The notes under the pieces were generated by a model. That model searched no databases, was not told the DNA's origin, and saw only the letters and a program-made list of their open reading frames with translations. From Gonium pectorale (taxonomy: Eukaryota > Chlorophyta > Chlorophyceae > Chlamydomonadales > Volvocaceae): DNA of 20,003 nucleotides. The stretch covers positions 1,413,601 through 1,433,603 of the forward strand of contig LSYV01000012.1 in NCBI GenBank assembly GCA_001584585.1, read 5' to 3'. Below, one piece after another: positions 1 to 10,139 of the stretch (positions within the stretch are counted from its first letter, which is position 1; every line of letters begins with the position of its first letter). A program made the translations under genes and the position numbers.

Positions 1-146
1 CCCGGCCCCCGAGCCTCCATCTCTCCCCCCCCCCAACATACCTAATCAGGCTCCCCCTCCCTCTCCCCGGGCTTCTCCTCCTCGCTCCTCCCCAAACCCC
101 TCCCGGGCCAACTCGCATCCCGCACCCCCACCGCACGCCCCCCCAC

Positions 147-2423
147 CTGGTCACCCGCGTTTGTAAACAGCAGGAAGCGGCGCCGCGGTGGCACCGGCTG
201 CGGTCGAGGAGGCGGAGGCTCCGGCGCCCCCAGGCGCGTCGACTTCTCCGCGGCGGCGACCGCGACTCCAGCCAGCGGCGCCGCCGGGCCGCTCAGGCTG
301 CTCCCCGCCGCCCGCACCGCCCCGGCGGGCAGCGACGGCGGCGCCGGCGGTACAGCCACTCGCATCGTCAGCACGCCCTGGCGCGACAGCAGCATCAGCT
401 TGCCGTACAGCGGGTTGTTGACCATCGGGAGCATCACGGTGGCGCTCGCGTTGCCGGTGGCCGTGGCGTTGGCGGCGCCGCCGGCGGCGGCCAGGGAGCC
501 GATGGTGGCGGCAGCGCGGCCAGTGAAGGCCAGGACGCAGCCGGCGATCCGGCGGCCGCTGGCTCCGCCGCTTGGTGCGCCCGATGGAACCGGCGGAGGC
601 GCTGCGCGAGCTGAGGAGCCGCCGTCGGCGGCGCCAGCGGTGGCGGCGGTGGTGGCGGCGTCAGCGGCGGTTGTGGTGATACTCCACCCGGCGCACGCAG
701 ACGGCAGCGCCAGCACGTCCCAGGCATCCCCCGCCGCCTCCGCCGCCGCGCCAGCGGAGGTGGAGGCGGAGGTGGCGCCAGGAGTCGTCGCTGCAGCCTG
801 TTGAACGCCGCCGCCGTCGCCGTCTCCTCGCGGCAGCAGCTCCAGCAGCCCCGCATCCAGGCCGTCCAGCCAGGCGTTATAGCTGTCGTACTCGCCGTAC
901 AGCCCCCCGCCACCGTCGCCACCGCCCCACGGCAGCGCGCCAAACGATGGTGCCGCCGCTGCCGCCGGCGACGGCGATGAGCCGCTGTCGGCGGCTTTGC
1001 CCACGCCACTCGCAGCGCTGCGCGCCGCCGCCGCAATCGCCGCCAGGGTGGCGGCGCTGCTGACGCCCTCCCGCCCTAGCGTGCGCTCCATTGCGCCGCC
1101 GTCCGCCGCCGCCACCCAGGCCACGTCATCCGTCACTATCGCGCACCTGCAGGCCCGCTTCCGCTCACCCGGGGCAGCCCCCATCCCACCCGGGGGCAAA
1201 TAGCTGCGCGCGCCTGCGAGCAACGGCGGTGCCGCCAGTGCCGCTTCCGGCGGCGGCGTGCCACCGCTGCCGCCGCCGTCGCCATCCTGTACTGGTGGCG
1301 GCGGCGCCGCCGCCGCTAGGCAGGCGACGGCGGCGCACACCTCCAGCGCCGTCAGGTGGGCCTTGTACGCCATGGCCTCGCGCGGCCACACGGAGTTGTA
1401 CGGCAACAAATCCAGCCCTGAAAGTACGGCAGTTCCGTTCGGACCAGTCGTCGGCGCCCGCTCCTGCTGGCGCTGCAGCAGGCCGCGGCGCAGTCGTCGT
1501 CGCTGGCGGCGGGGGCTGTCCCCCATCTGCTGCATTCGCAGTGGCGGCGGCGGCGGCGGCTGCCAGCGAGACACCTCCACCCAGCCAACATCATGCTCGC
1601 CGCCGCCGCCATCACGCCTGCCGCCAGCTGCCACGGCATCGGGCCCACGTACCAACTCTCCGACGGCGAGCGACAACGATGACGACGCCGACAGGCGCCT
1701 ACGGCGGCCGCCCCCTCCTTCGCCGGCGCCGCTGCTGCCGGCGTTCTCCCTGCGGCTGCCGGCGCCGCCAGCCGCGTCCCCCGCTGCTTCTGCCGCCGCC
1801 CCTTGCCGCCTCCCGCTGGCCGCATGAGGCTGCAGCGGCGCCCCGAGCTCGTACCGCCACAGGCAGAGCGGACGGTCGTCCTCTTCGTGACCGCCCGGCC
1901 CGCCCCAGTTGTCCCCCCCCGAAGCTAGGGAACGGGCTGCTGTCGCCGCCGCTGCCGCAGCCGGCGGGGGTTGTGCAGGCGCTGGCGACGACCCGTGGGT
2001 CGATGCCCCCGTTGCCTGCGCCTGCGCCGACCAGCCGGCCCCGGCCCCGCATTCCCCCACGCGAAACACCAGGTCAAAGTGCCTGCTCAGAACCTGCTCC
2101 AGCCGCAGGTGGCGGTCGGCGGTCGCGGTGTTGCCCCGGCGGGCATGCCGCGCGATGGGGGCTGCACGCGCCCGGTCGTCAGGAGCAGCAAGCAGCTGCG
2201 AGCGTGGCCCCTTATAATTGAAGTTTGTTGTTAGAGAAGTGTGGTGTTGTAATGAGTCGGTCGCGGCTGCTGCAGCTGTTGCCAAATGGGGGCGAGGGGG
2301 CGCGCCGGGCAGCGCAGCTGCGGTCGGCGGCAGCAGCAGCACCACCATCCAGCACAAGGCGCGCTGCATGTTGGGGCCGTTATGGGGAACGACGAGCGCG
2401 GCGCTGCGTGCGGCTCGCGGCAT
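147..2423 (-). CDS. Secreted/lumenal protein, 5' part (unrecognised, PA-like segment)
   Basis: One long open exon read leftwards. The first ATG is at 2423. An in-frame ATG at 2369 gives a textbook signal peptide (MQRALCWMVVLLLPPTAAA then LPG), so it may be the true start. The body is Ala/Gly/Pro-rich low complexity with islands of ordinary sequence, such as LEQVLSRHFDLVFRVGECG, LLPYNSVWPREAMAYKAHL and CRCAIVTDDVAWVA. There are N-glycosylation sequons (NGT; NAT and NAS near + 450-480). Around residues 620-700 the order GCVLAF, then VMLPMVNNPLYGKLMLLSRQ, then VLTMRVAVP recalls the end of a protease-associated (PA) domain; this is a weak inference. After FTNAGDQ a CAG|GTGGGG donor at 147/146 is followed by G-rich intron-like DNA, so I end the exon there and expect more exons left of the window. 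If that site is not used, the ORF stops at 42-44. Function unknown. Confidence 0.6.
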
Positions 2424-4388
2424 CTATCTATGGCAGTCTCGCGCGCGGCGACGGCTGAGGGGTGCGGTGCACCACCCTCCCACCTAGGCGAGGGCCCTTG
2501 GACGCCCAGTCTGCACCCCAGGGGGCCCGGGCCCGCACATCAACCCGTCGGCCCGACGCGTCTCCCACCACAAACCAACCTGTGCAGCATACCGTATTAT
2601 CGAAGCACCATCGAACCACCAGAATCGCAGCCGACATGCGTACCCTGCCCTGCACGCACGTTCAAACACGCTGCCCCCCGCCCCCCTCCCCGTCCCCCCT
2701 AAAAGCTATTTTTCATACTGCGACGCTTTTTCTTAAAACAGCCCCGCGTCACAGTACTGGTTCTCGAGTAAGACAGCAAAGCAGAGAAGGGAAGGCCACC
2801 TCCACGGTCACACACACACACCCGACGGTGCGACGTTGCCAGTAGGGCGGCGAAGACAGGGCATGGCGGGCGACGGAGTCGAGCGGACCGCCCGGGGCCA
2901 CTCGATACGGCAGCGTGTGCTCGCTGCGTGCTGTGCGTGCTCCCGCACTGCCGGTGCCCTGGCCAGCCGCAGCAGGGTGAGGGGGGGAGAAAAGCCCTGA
3001 AACCCTGACCGAACGCGCAGCAGGAGGGGGGTGGGGGTGGAGAAACCGTACGCGCGGGTGCGGGTGCGCAAGCACGGCTGCGGTCCGCCCTGGAAACAAC
3101 CGTACGGCAGTAGAATTGGTACGGCAGAAATTATCAGCAGCGCCAAGACAGAAGCTATCTTGCATTGCTGCCGCTCAATCGCCATCCAGTCGCTGTCTCC
3201 ACATGGCGCGTGCGTGTTTGCCCTGCCTGAGACCGCCTCGCTCGGTGGGCCATGAGCCTATGCGGGATGCGCCGTTCGCTGCCCGCAGAGCCGCGGGTCG
3301 GATCGGGTCAGCAGTCCACAGCCAGCCAGCCAGCCCCCTTCCTCTGCAGCTTCCGTTCTCTCATTCCGTTCGCACTGTACCACGTTCAAGCAGCAGCAAC
3401 ACCACCACCAGCAGCAACCCCCGCCACCGCACGTCGGCACCTGCCTGACCCCGAGGAAGGGCCACACTCAGTTGCCGTGTCGCCGTCCACAAGCTAGCGC
3501 CTGCAATGACCCCCGCGCAACCCGCCGCCCCGCCATGGACCCCGGTCGCGATCCCGGTTGGCTGGCCGCGCCGGTGCATGCCCTGCTGACAGGAGCGGAG
3601 AGTCAGCTAATGTGCGTGAGGACGGATGCGCGACATGCACATTCTTTCTGCGTGATTTCTCTTTTTTGCGGCACGGAGCCGCCCTGAGTGCCCTGAGCCA
3701 CCCGCAGCAGGCTCGGTGGGAGGGCGCACTCTTCCGGCGCGGTGGCACAGCCGGGGAGTATGCAAAGCCTTGGACCATAGTCACTACAGCCCGCTGCCAA
3801 GCCCGCTGCACCGCTCTTTTGCTTCATGCCGATGGTCCCGGGATTGCCTGGTCCGCCCCGGCCTGCATAAGTGTGGAGCAAGGGGCAGGTCACAGGCATA
3901 TCAATATAGCCGTAATTACTGTCTCCTTACATGTAGCCTGCAGAATCCCAGACATCGGCCGGACGTCGCGGCCCCGAGGCCGCAGTCAGGGGGTAATGGG
4001 GAGCGACGGCATGCTGTCATAACATCAACTCACCATATATTTACCCTATCTTGCGTAGTTCTCAAGGGTTAGCCAGCGTTGGCCCAGTTTGGGCGACCCC
4101 CATAGCGTAACGTGTAGAGTAGGAGGCTCTCGGACAACCAAAGATCAGTCCATCGTTTTGAGATCACAGTGAATTCTCAACAACAACGCGCCCGGGTCCG
4201 GCCAAGTAGTGTGACCGCTCCTCCTACGTCACAAGAAGGGTAAATAGCACCCAGGAATAGTAAAATTTAGTTTCTATGATTAGAGACAGACGTGCTCTGA
4301 AGCGCCCTCGATTGTGTGCGGCAGTTGCTGCAACCGGCAACGGGCACACGGGGGTGTTGATTTGATTTCGCACTGAGCTCCGACCTTG
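2424..4388. other. Divergent intergenic region, no gene supported
   Basis: This gap lies between the start of the minus-strand secreted-protein gene and the leader of the plus-strand cyclin. Open frames are short, overlap on several frames and show neither family motifs nor convincing splice sites. It should hold both promoters and 5' UTRs. Composition becomes less GC-rich from about 4,020 to 4,420, next to the cyclin. I saw no clear TATA box for the minus-strand gene. Confidence 0.6.
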
Positions 4389-4529
4389 ATGATCCGGGTT
4401 ATTGGGCTCATTCTTCATACGGCCGTCAACTCGCGAGCCGCTTTCCCGCTTCGCCCGAGGGGGGCAACATCCATCCCCCAAAGCGCACCAGTCCGCAACT
4501 GCTGCCGCCCGCTACCACCTGTCGCCTAA
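4389..4529 (+). other. Possible upstream ORF in the cyclin leader
   Basis: An ATG at 4389 opens a 46-codon frame ending at TAA 4527-4529, 22 nt before the cyclin ATG at 4552. It matters only if the transcript starts upstream of 4389, which the sequence does not show. If transcribed, it would be expected to lower translation of the cyclin. Confidence 0.25.
4442..4449 (+). promoter_or_regulatory. E2F/DP-type site TTTCCCGC upstream of the D cyclin
   Basis: The octamer TTTCCCGC matches the E2F/DP consensus (TTTSSCGC) and lies about 100 nt before the cyclin start codon. E2F-DP under retinoblastoma control drives cell-cycle genes in plants and algae, so the position fits. An 8-mer like this can occur by chance about once in 20 kb of this composition. 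Confidence 0.45.
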
Positions 4530-4551
4530 AGCCTGGCTGATCAAACTGCTC

Positions 4552-7500
4552 ATGATGGTAAGATTGTTCCGCGATCAGCCCCGCTCCCCATTCATCCGTC
4601 CCAACCCCCCGCCCGCCCACCGGACCCTCGCCCCACAGGAACAGCAGCTCGCGCCTTCGGTATCCGATGATCTACAATGGACATCTAGCCCAGCCGGCCG
4701 GAGTAACAGCTCGTCCAGCGCCGCGCTCACACATGATGGCGGCTCGAGCGACGGCCTGGACAGCCTTCTCTGCACCGAGGAGGACATCCCGAGCGACGAC
4801 GATCACGAGGAGCACGGGGGACCCGGGGGGACGGGGCGTGTGGCGGGTGGGGGGTTCGGGGGGGCGGTGGTTGACGCACTCCCCCTGCGCCCGTCCCTCG
4901 AGTTTGACACGGACGTAACCGATGTCGGAGCGCCCCTACGGTACGTGTGTGCGCTTGCTGCACCAGCCCTCATCTTCCGCAATGCGATTCCCCATCTCCG
5001 TGCGCCTTCCCCGCATGTGTGTTGCAGACCTGGCACTGCGCTCTGCCCCCCGCCCCATTGTTGTCCCCTCCCCTGGCGTTACACTTTCATTCCCTCCCGG
5101 CCCCCCTTCGTATCCCCTGACCATCCCATTGATGCTGTGTGCCGTACGAGGTCCCGTACGGCATCTCGCCGCCTGTTTGACACGTGTTTGACTGCACTGC
5201 TTGACTAGCACGCTGTGCCGCAGTCTTGCGATCCATCACTCGCCGGCGCCCGCCCTCCGCAGCCGTGTTCCTGCTGCCCTCCTGCATTTATCTTCTGCTA
5301 CTTGGCACTGACTTGCCGCCGCTCGGGAGTCCGGCCTCTCCGCCTCCCGCGGCGTCCCCCCCTCGCCCCCTCCGCCCGTCCCTCCCTTTGTCCCCAATCA
5401 CCCCTCCAGGTTCAACCTCTTACAACAGTCACAACAATCACAACAAGGCCTGCGGCGCTCGACACCTCTGTCATCAGCGTCGCCATGCCACATGGGCACC
5501 GACGACGCGGCCACCGCATCAAGGGCCGCCGAAGCTGCCCCGCCGGCGGCGCCGTCAAGCTCCGCCACGGCTGCTGCCGCCATGGGCGGCGGCGGCAGCG
5601 CCGGTCCCTCCGCCGCTGCCGCAACGGCCTCCACCTCCGCGCCTGCGCCGGCGAGCAGCAGCGGCAGCCCTCACGGCGGCGCCACATCCGCCGCGCCGCC
5701 CTCACGGCGGCAGCTGCCACCTCCGCACCGGCACACGCTGGTGACGTGGATGCGCGAGGCGGCGGCGGCGCGGGCCCTGCAGCTGCCCACGCTGTGTGCA
5801 GCGGTGGACCTGGTGGACAGATTCGTGGCGGCGGCCAAGGTACGGCGGGCGCGGTTTACAGTGGGACTGGGGTTACAAGCCCCGGGACTCGGGTAACAAG
5901 CGCCACACGCCCTTAGGCCCTCGGTTGTGTCACCTGCCTGTGTTTTGGCAGTGCGACCGATTGCTTCAGACCTGCGTCAGGCCGCCAGGTCCGTCATGGG
6001 GTGGTTCCAAGGTCAGCACACGCCGGTCTTGCCGCACGGGACGTGTCATCCCGGTAGCGCGCATGGCGGTGGTAGGTGCAACGGACTCCACTGGTCTCCT
6101 TGCACCTGGGCACCACCTCAAGCGCCCGCTGCCTCTGGGCGGTGAGCGAGCTGCCCGCTGCCCCCACCACCCCAGGGTGTGTGTGGAATCCCCCGTCTTC
6201 ACGGGCCGACCCGCCCGCCAGCTCCCATGACCCCACTGCCTGTCCCCGCAGGCCCCGCATTCAGCGCACTGCACTGCACCGCACCCGGTGGTGTCAGGTT
6301 GTGGCCGTCGGCACGCCAGAGCCCGAGCCTGTCGCGTGTCGGCCCACCCCCGCCCCCATCCCCCACGGTGCTGCCTACCCTGATCCCGTGCCCTTCCCTT
6401 CCCTGTCTCCACCCCCGCCACCACCACCACCCCTCCCTTTCCCCACCGCAGGACCACGAGCTGCCACCCGAGGGGCTGCTGCAGCTGCTGGCGCTCGCAT
6501 GCCTGTCCCTCGCGACCAAGTACCACGAGGTGGGGGTACGGGCCGACCCGTGGGTCACCGGGGCGCTGGTCGCGCCTCACCCGTGTCACCCACCAGCAGG
6601 ACTCTTTGGAAGGTCGTGAAAGAGGACATGAACGCTATATCGGATCAAGCTCGCGGGCGCCGCTGGCACTAGAGGCCTTTTTGGCACATCGCGCTGGTCT
6701 CTGGAGCCGTCGCTGGGTGGCCAGCCACCTGTTGCTCACCGGCTCCTGAACCCCCTGCCCCGCTGCTTCTATGCCTTTCCCTCCCCTTTCCTGCTCCTGA
6801 TTAGGCGGCACGCTCCATCCCCCAGCCCACACTGCCCTGGCCCTGCCCCTGCTCCCCACCCTCCCCGCACCTCCCCCTGCCCAGGGCGACCGCCTCCGCC
6901 TCAAGACCTGGTCCTCGCTGGCCGCTGACGAGGACGGCCGACTGCTATTCCTGGTGAGTGAGGAGGGGAGTGTGCCAAGGGTGCCCGTTGCTCCTCCCTA
7001 GATGCCTCGGTGGCAGCGTTGTTGCCACTGCACCTGCGGGCGTCAAACCCCCCTCCCCATCCCCCACCCCCACCCGAGCACCCGCTCGGTAACCCCCAAC
7101 CCCTCATCGCGCATGCAAAGCCAGGGCCACAGGGCCTCCATCCCAACGCACTGCTTGCTGACGTTCGGGATTCCTATTTCAAACCCTTCTGAATGCGTTC
7201 ATTTCCGCGGCCCCCGTGCCCCGCCTCAGCCGTGCGATGTGGGTCGCATGGAGCTCATCGTGATGCGGGCAGTGGGCTGGAGCCTGCACCGCCCCACCGC
7301 CGCCACCTTCCTGCGACACTACGTCTGCTGCCTGCGGAGAACGCACAGCGCCACCCAGGATGCCGCCGTTGCCTCCGCCGCTGTTGCCACGCCCATCGCC
7401 GCCGTCCGCACCGCCTCAGCGGCACCGCCGGCGGCAGCGGGATCGGGGCTGCCTCCGTCGACGCCAGCGCAGGTTCCGCCGCCGCCGCCGTGCAGAGGCG

Positions 7501-8651
7501 GCGGCCGCGCCGAAACGGACCGCCCCACCGCCGGCAGCACCTGCTGCGCGGCTGACGGCGGCGGCGCCGCCGCCGCCACTGGCGCCGCCGGCTGCCGGCC
7601 CGCTGATGGCCGTGAGGCGGGCGGTACGGGCGACGTGCACATGGCTGATGCGCAAACCACCAACGAAGACGTAGACGGCGGCAGAAGCGCCGCTGCCCCG
7701 GCGGCAGCGGCTTCCGCGCCGGCCGCGTCGGCTACCGCCGATGCAGCTGGACGTCAGGAACGTCGCGCCGTGCCTCCGCAGCCTCCGCCGCAGGCTCTGG
7801 GCTCGGCGCAGGCTGCGGCGGCGGAGGCGCGGCTGAACTCCCTGGCAAGCGCGGCCGCGGCTCTGGCGGTGAGTTTGCATCAAAGCGCACACCCTATGCT
7901 CGCCCTATATGCTTTGGCTGTGGGCACTTGGATTGGCCGCGAGCCCGCGAGCCGAATCGCTTTCATTTCCCGCGCCTCATTCCCGCGGCCTCATTCAGCC
8001 GCTACACGACCTTTGCTGTGCACATGAGCAGGTTGCTGCGCCGCCTCCATGTCCCCTCGCCCGGGCTGCCGATGCACCCGCCCGTGCTTCGTGCTTCGCT
8101 CAAACGCGCACTCGACACGGCACTGCCAGCAAACGTGCACGCCCGTGCCTGCGGCCCGTGCCTTCCCCGCCTTCCCCTGCTCCGCCACCTCCCGTCCAAC
8201 GCGCACATGGCACGAGACGGCAACGCCAGCGAACGCTCCGGCCCCATCTCTCCGCCCTCCTAGGGCTTTCGACCTCAACCCTAAAACCCACTTCACCGGC
8301 CCCTCTCCCCGGCGCACGCCGCAGGAGCTGTCGCTCACACACGACGCCTTCCTGTCGTACGACGCCAGCGCCGTCGCGATGGCCTGCCTCGCACTCGCCG
8401 AGCGGCTCTCCGCCGCCGCCGCCGCTGCCCTGTCCGCCGCCGCCTCAGCGCCAGCGCCCGCCTCTGTTGCCACGTCCGGCGGCGGAGGTGCCGCCGCCGG
8501 CGCCGCCAACGTGGCGGCGGCGGTCACGGCTGCGTACGGCCTGCGGCTGGAGGTGCTGGCGCCTGGGCTCGAACCCTGCATGTCGGCCCTGGCCCAGTGC
8601 TACTGCTGGGACGTGATGCAGCGCGAGTGGGACCGCAGGTGGCGCGCGTGA
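4552..8651 (+). CDS. CYCD: D-type cyclin, seven coding exons, 616 aa
   Basis: Regulatory subunit of a cyclin-dependent kinase acting at the G1/S size checkpoint. Exons: 4552-4557, 4639-4940, 5410-5839, 6452-6529, 6885-6953, 7230-7868, 8325-8651 (TGA). All junctions are GT-AG and keep one frame. Residues 45-49 are LLCTE, the LxCxE motif of D cyclins that binds retinoblastoma protein, followed by an acidic stretch. The N-terminal cyclin box starts near 210 (RHTLVTWMREAAAARALQLP, then LVDRFVAAAK) and continues as LLQLLALACLSLATKYHE and GRMELIVMRAVGW. K269 and E303 match the CDK-contact Lys/Glu pair. About 150 residues of Ala/Pro/Gly-rich sequence (roughly 340-490) separate this lobe from the C-terminal lobe (ELSLTHDAFLSYDASAVAMA to WDVMQREWDRRW). 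The subtype (CYCD1-4) cannot be assigned. Intron 3 (5840-6451) is the longest and could hide an alternative exon near 5951-6010. Confidence 0.88.
4558..4638 (+). other. Cyclin intron 1, 81 nt, in frame if retained
   Basis: It starts ATGATG|GTAAGA and ends CCCACAG|GAACAG, both strong sites. The length is 27 codons and no stop occurs in frame, so retaining it would only add 27 residues between Met2 and Glu3. Splicing is favoured because the first exon then supplies ATG ATG directly before the Gln-rich start of exon 2. Confidence 0.6.
4765..4779 (+). other. LxCxE motif codons (retinoblastoma-binding)
   Basis: CTT CTC TGC ACC GAG encodes Leu-Leu-Cys-Thr-Glu in exon 2, about 160 residues before the cyclin box and followed by EDIPSDDD. 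Plant and algal D cyclins carry this motif near the N terminus to contact the RB pocket (MAT3 in Chlamydomonas). Confidence 0.8.
7966..7973 (+). promoter_or_regulatory. Second TTTCCCGC (E2F-like) in cyclin intron 6
   Basis: A second exact copy of the octamer, in the context ATTTCCCGCGCC, lies inside intron 6 (7869-8324). It could be an intronic enhancer site or chance; only the repeat within one cell-cycle gene makes it notable. Confidence 0.25.
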
Positions 8652-8795
8652 CGCCACGGCTTGACAACCGCCGCAGCCGCCGCTGCTGCGTTGGACTCCG
8701 TGCCTCGCTGCACGCCGTGCAGCCGGGTCTCGCCGGAGGGTCGGGTCGAGTCGAGTCGACTAGCTGGCAGAGGTTGCGCTCGTGCAGCCTGATGC

Positions 8796-8818
8796 GGGGC
8801 GGGGGTGGGGATGAGGGG
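8796..8818 (+). other. G-quadruplex motif 1, cyclin 3' UTR
   Basis: Four runs of at least four G (8796-8799, 8801-8805, 8807-8810, 8815-8818) with loops of 1, 1 and 4 nt on the sense strand, about 145 nt after the cyclin stop codon. The motif is directly visible; formation in RNA is inferred. Confidence 0.55.
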
Positions 8819-8828
8819 TCTGCCCGTC

Positions 8829-8847
8829 GGGGAGGGGAGGGGAGGGG
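8829..8847 (+). repeat. (GGGGA)n repeat, G-quadruplex motif 2
   Basis: Four perfect GGGG runs separated by single A residues on the sense strand, only 10 nt after the first motif. Single-nucleotide loops are expected to give a very stable quadruplex in the cyclin mRNA 3' UTR, if the transcript extends this far. Confidence 0.65.
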
Positions 8848-10134
8848 AGGAGTGGGCTTTGGGTGGGAGGCCGTTGCTGCTCGCCGTGCCTGCGCCCGAG
8901 CGACTACTGGCTGCCAGGTTTGCACGCCAAGCTCAGGGGGTGACGGGATTGATTTATTTTTGTACCGTAGGTAGAGCTTGGCCGTTAGGCGCCGGTGGTC
9001 GGACGTTGCTCGCCACCGTGGGATTGTTATGTAGGCATACTTGGCCGCCGGCCAATGTGGCTCTAGATTTCCAGCCACCATTTTGAGAGTCCTGCCGCGT
9101 AGGTGCCGCATCCAAGGCCGTACCGTGCAAGGTATCGTGCCGTGCGCCTACGTGGGCTGCCGTAAGGAAAGGACGTGTGGTTTTAGAGAAGCGGATCCTT
9201 GTAGGTTTCCGATGTTTCAGAGGGTGTATCAGACCTCCTAGATGCGGATAGCTTTCATGGCCAACAGGTTTAGGAAATAGACGAGACGGAACTTACCCAC
9301 CGGACCGGGGCAGGTGCTCGTACCCAGGAGCGCATAGAGGCTGGAGAAGGCGTAATCAATCGACTTCCGCTTGTTGCAATCGCCTTTTTGTCGCAGAGAC
9401 GTGCTCGTGGTGCGATGCAAATGGCTCGTCTGCATATTGACATGCCCGCCCACTGGCGAGGCGGTTGGAAAGGTCGCGGGGTGGCATTTACGGTTGGTAC
9501 GGAAGGGGTTACGATTACCGTTGCTATGAAGGGCAGGGAACAAGAAACAACGCCGGACGATGGCGCTATGGGCCGCCTGCATGCAATGCGCTGGACGATG
9601 ACATGTACCAAAGAATGAGGAGTTTTGGCAGTCGCCGGTTGGCTGTTGCGCTGGTCTGCAGAGTTTGCGATACTGCAGTTTGTTGTATTAAGCACTTTAT
9701 AAGCACTTGGCAGTTGGTTGCCATCGGGCTGCTCCAGACAGAGAGTCTTTAGGTGACATACCGCGGATGTAGTTTGAGAAGAGGTTGTCGTACGAGATTG
9801 TGGTGTGTACGATACATTTCAAATGTGACAAATTGCTACGAAAATGCACTGTTGGGGTTTCCGGGCATGCCACATACATATGTTGGTATGCATGCGCCAG
9901 TCGCGCAGTTGCATGGCTGTCGGGTGTCATTGGTACCGTAGTACTGCTAGTTGTGTGGGCGATCCATTTCATATAATTCGCTATTGCCATCGCAAAGCGA
10001 GTATTTCATTACGGGCTTGCCGTGCCGCCCTTTTTACCGGCGCATGAGCCTGGTTCCGTATCCGGGCCATTACCGCGACTTGCCGCCACCCTTGCATGAC
10101 AGCATGAGGATATGCACAACACACCTGTACACAA

Positions 10135-10139
10135 TTACA
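10135..10139 (-). terminator. Candidate poly(A) signal TGTAA for the SRPBCC gene
   Basis: TTACA on the plus strand reads TGTAA on the minus strand, in the context GACATGTAATTGTGTACAGG. It is the only such motif I found on the minus strand between the SRPBCC stop (11558) and 8652. It would imply a 3' UTR of about 1.4 kb, long but possible for this group. Confidence 0.35.

Larger units (their letters stand above)
8652..10134. other. Cyclin 3' UTR and spacer, no gene supported
   Basis: This stretch follows the cyclin stop codon. The first 200 nt are G-rich. From about 8,940 the sequence becomes less GC-rich, with runs such as GATTTATTTTTGTACCG, which look like 3' UTR. No plus-strand TGTAA was found here; TGTAC at about 8,961 is the nearest variant. 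Two fragments are not explained: a plus frame 9441-9752 rich in Gly and Tyr (for example GIYGWYGRGYDY), and a minus frame ending at a good GTAAGT donor at 9296. Neither resembles a family I know. Confidence 0.5.

Noticed and set aside
1091..2221. 376-aa plus-strand ORF opposite the secreted-protein gene
   Set aside because: Pro/Arg/Ala-rich shadow of the minus-strand exon; the minus frame has the signal peptide and sequons.
3558..4022. 154-aa plus-strand ORF in the intergenic region
   Set aside because: No domain, no splice context, and overlapped by other frames of equal length.
5951..6010. Possible extra cyclin exon after TTTTGGCAG
   Set aside because: It would insert about 20 residues between VDRFVAAAK and DHELPPEG, where cyclins have only a short loop; direct joining of 5839 to 6452 fits the cyclin box better.
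5966..6589. 207-aa minus-strand ORF opposite cyclin introns 3 and 4
   Set aside because: It spans intron and exon 4 DNA on the opposite strand and has no recognisable motif.
8571..8581. GGGCTCGAACC resembling a tRNA T-loop
   Set aside because: It lies in the last cyclin exon and no cloverleaf arms are found around it.
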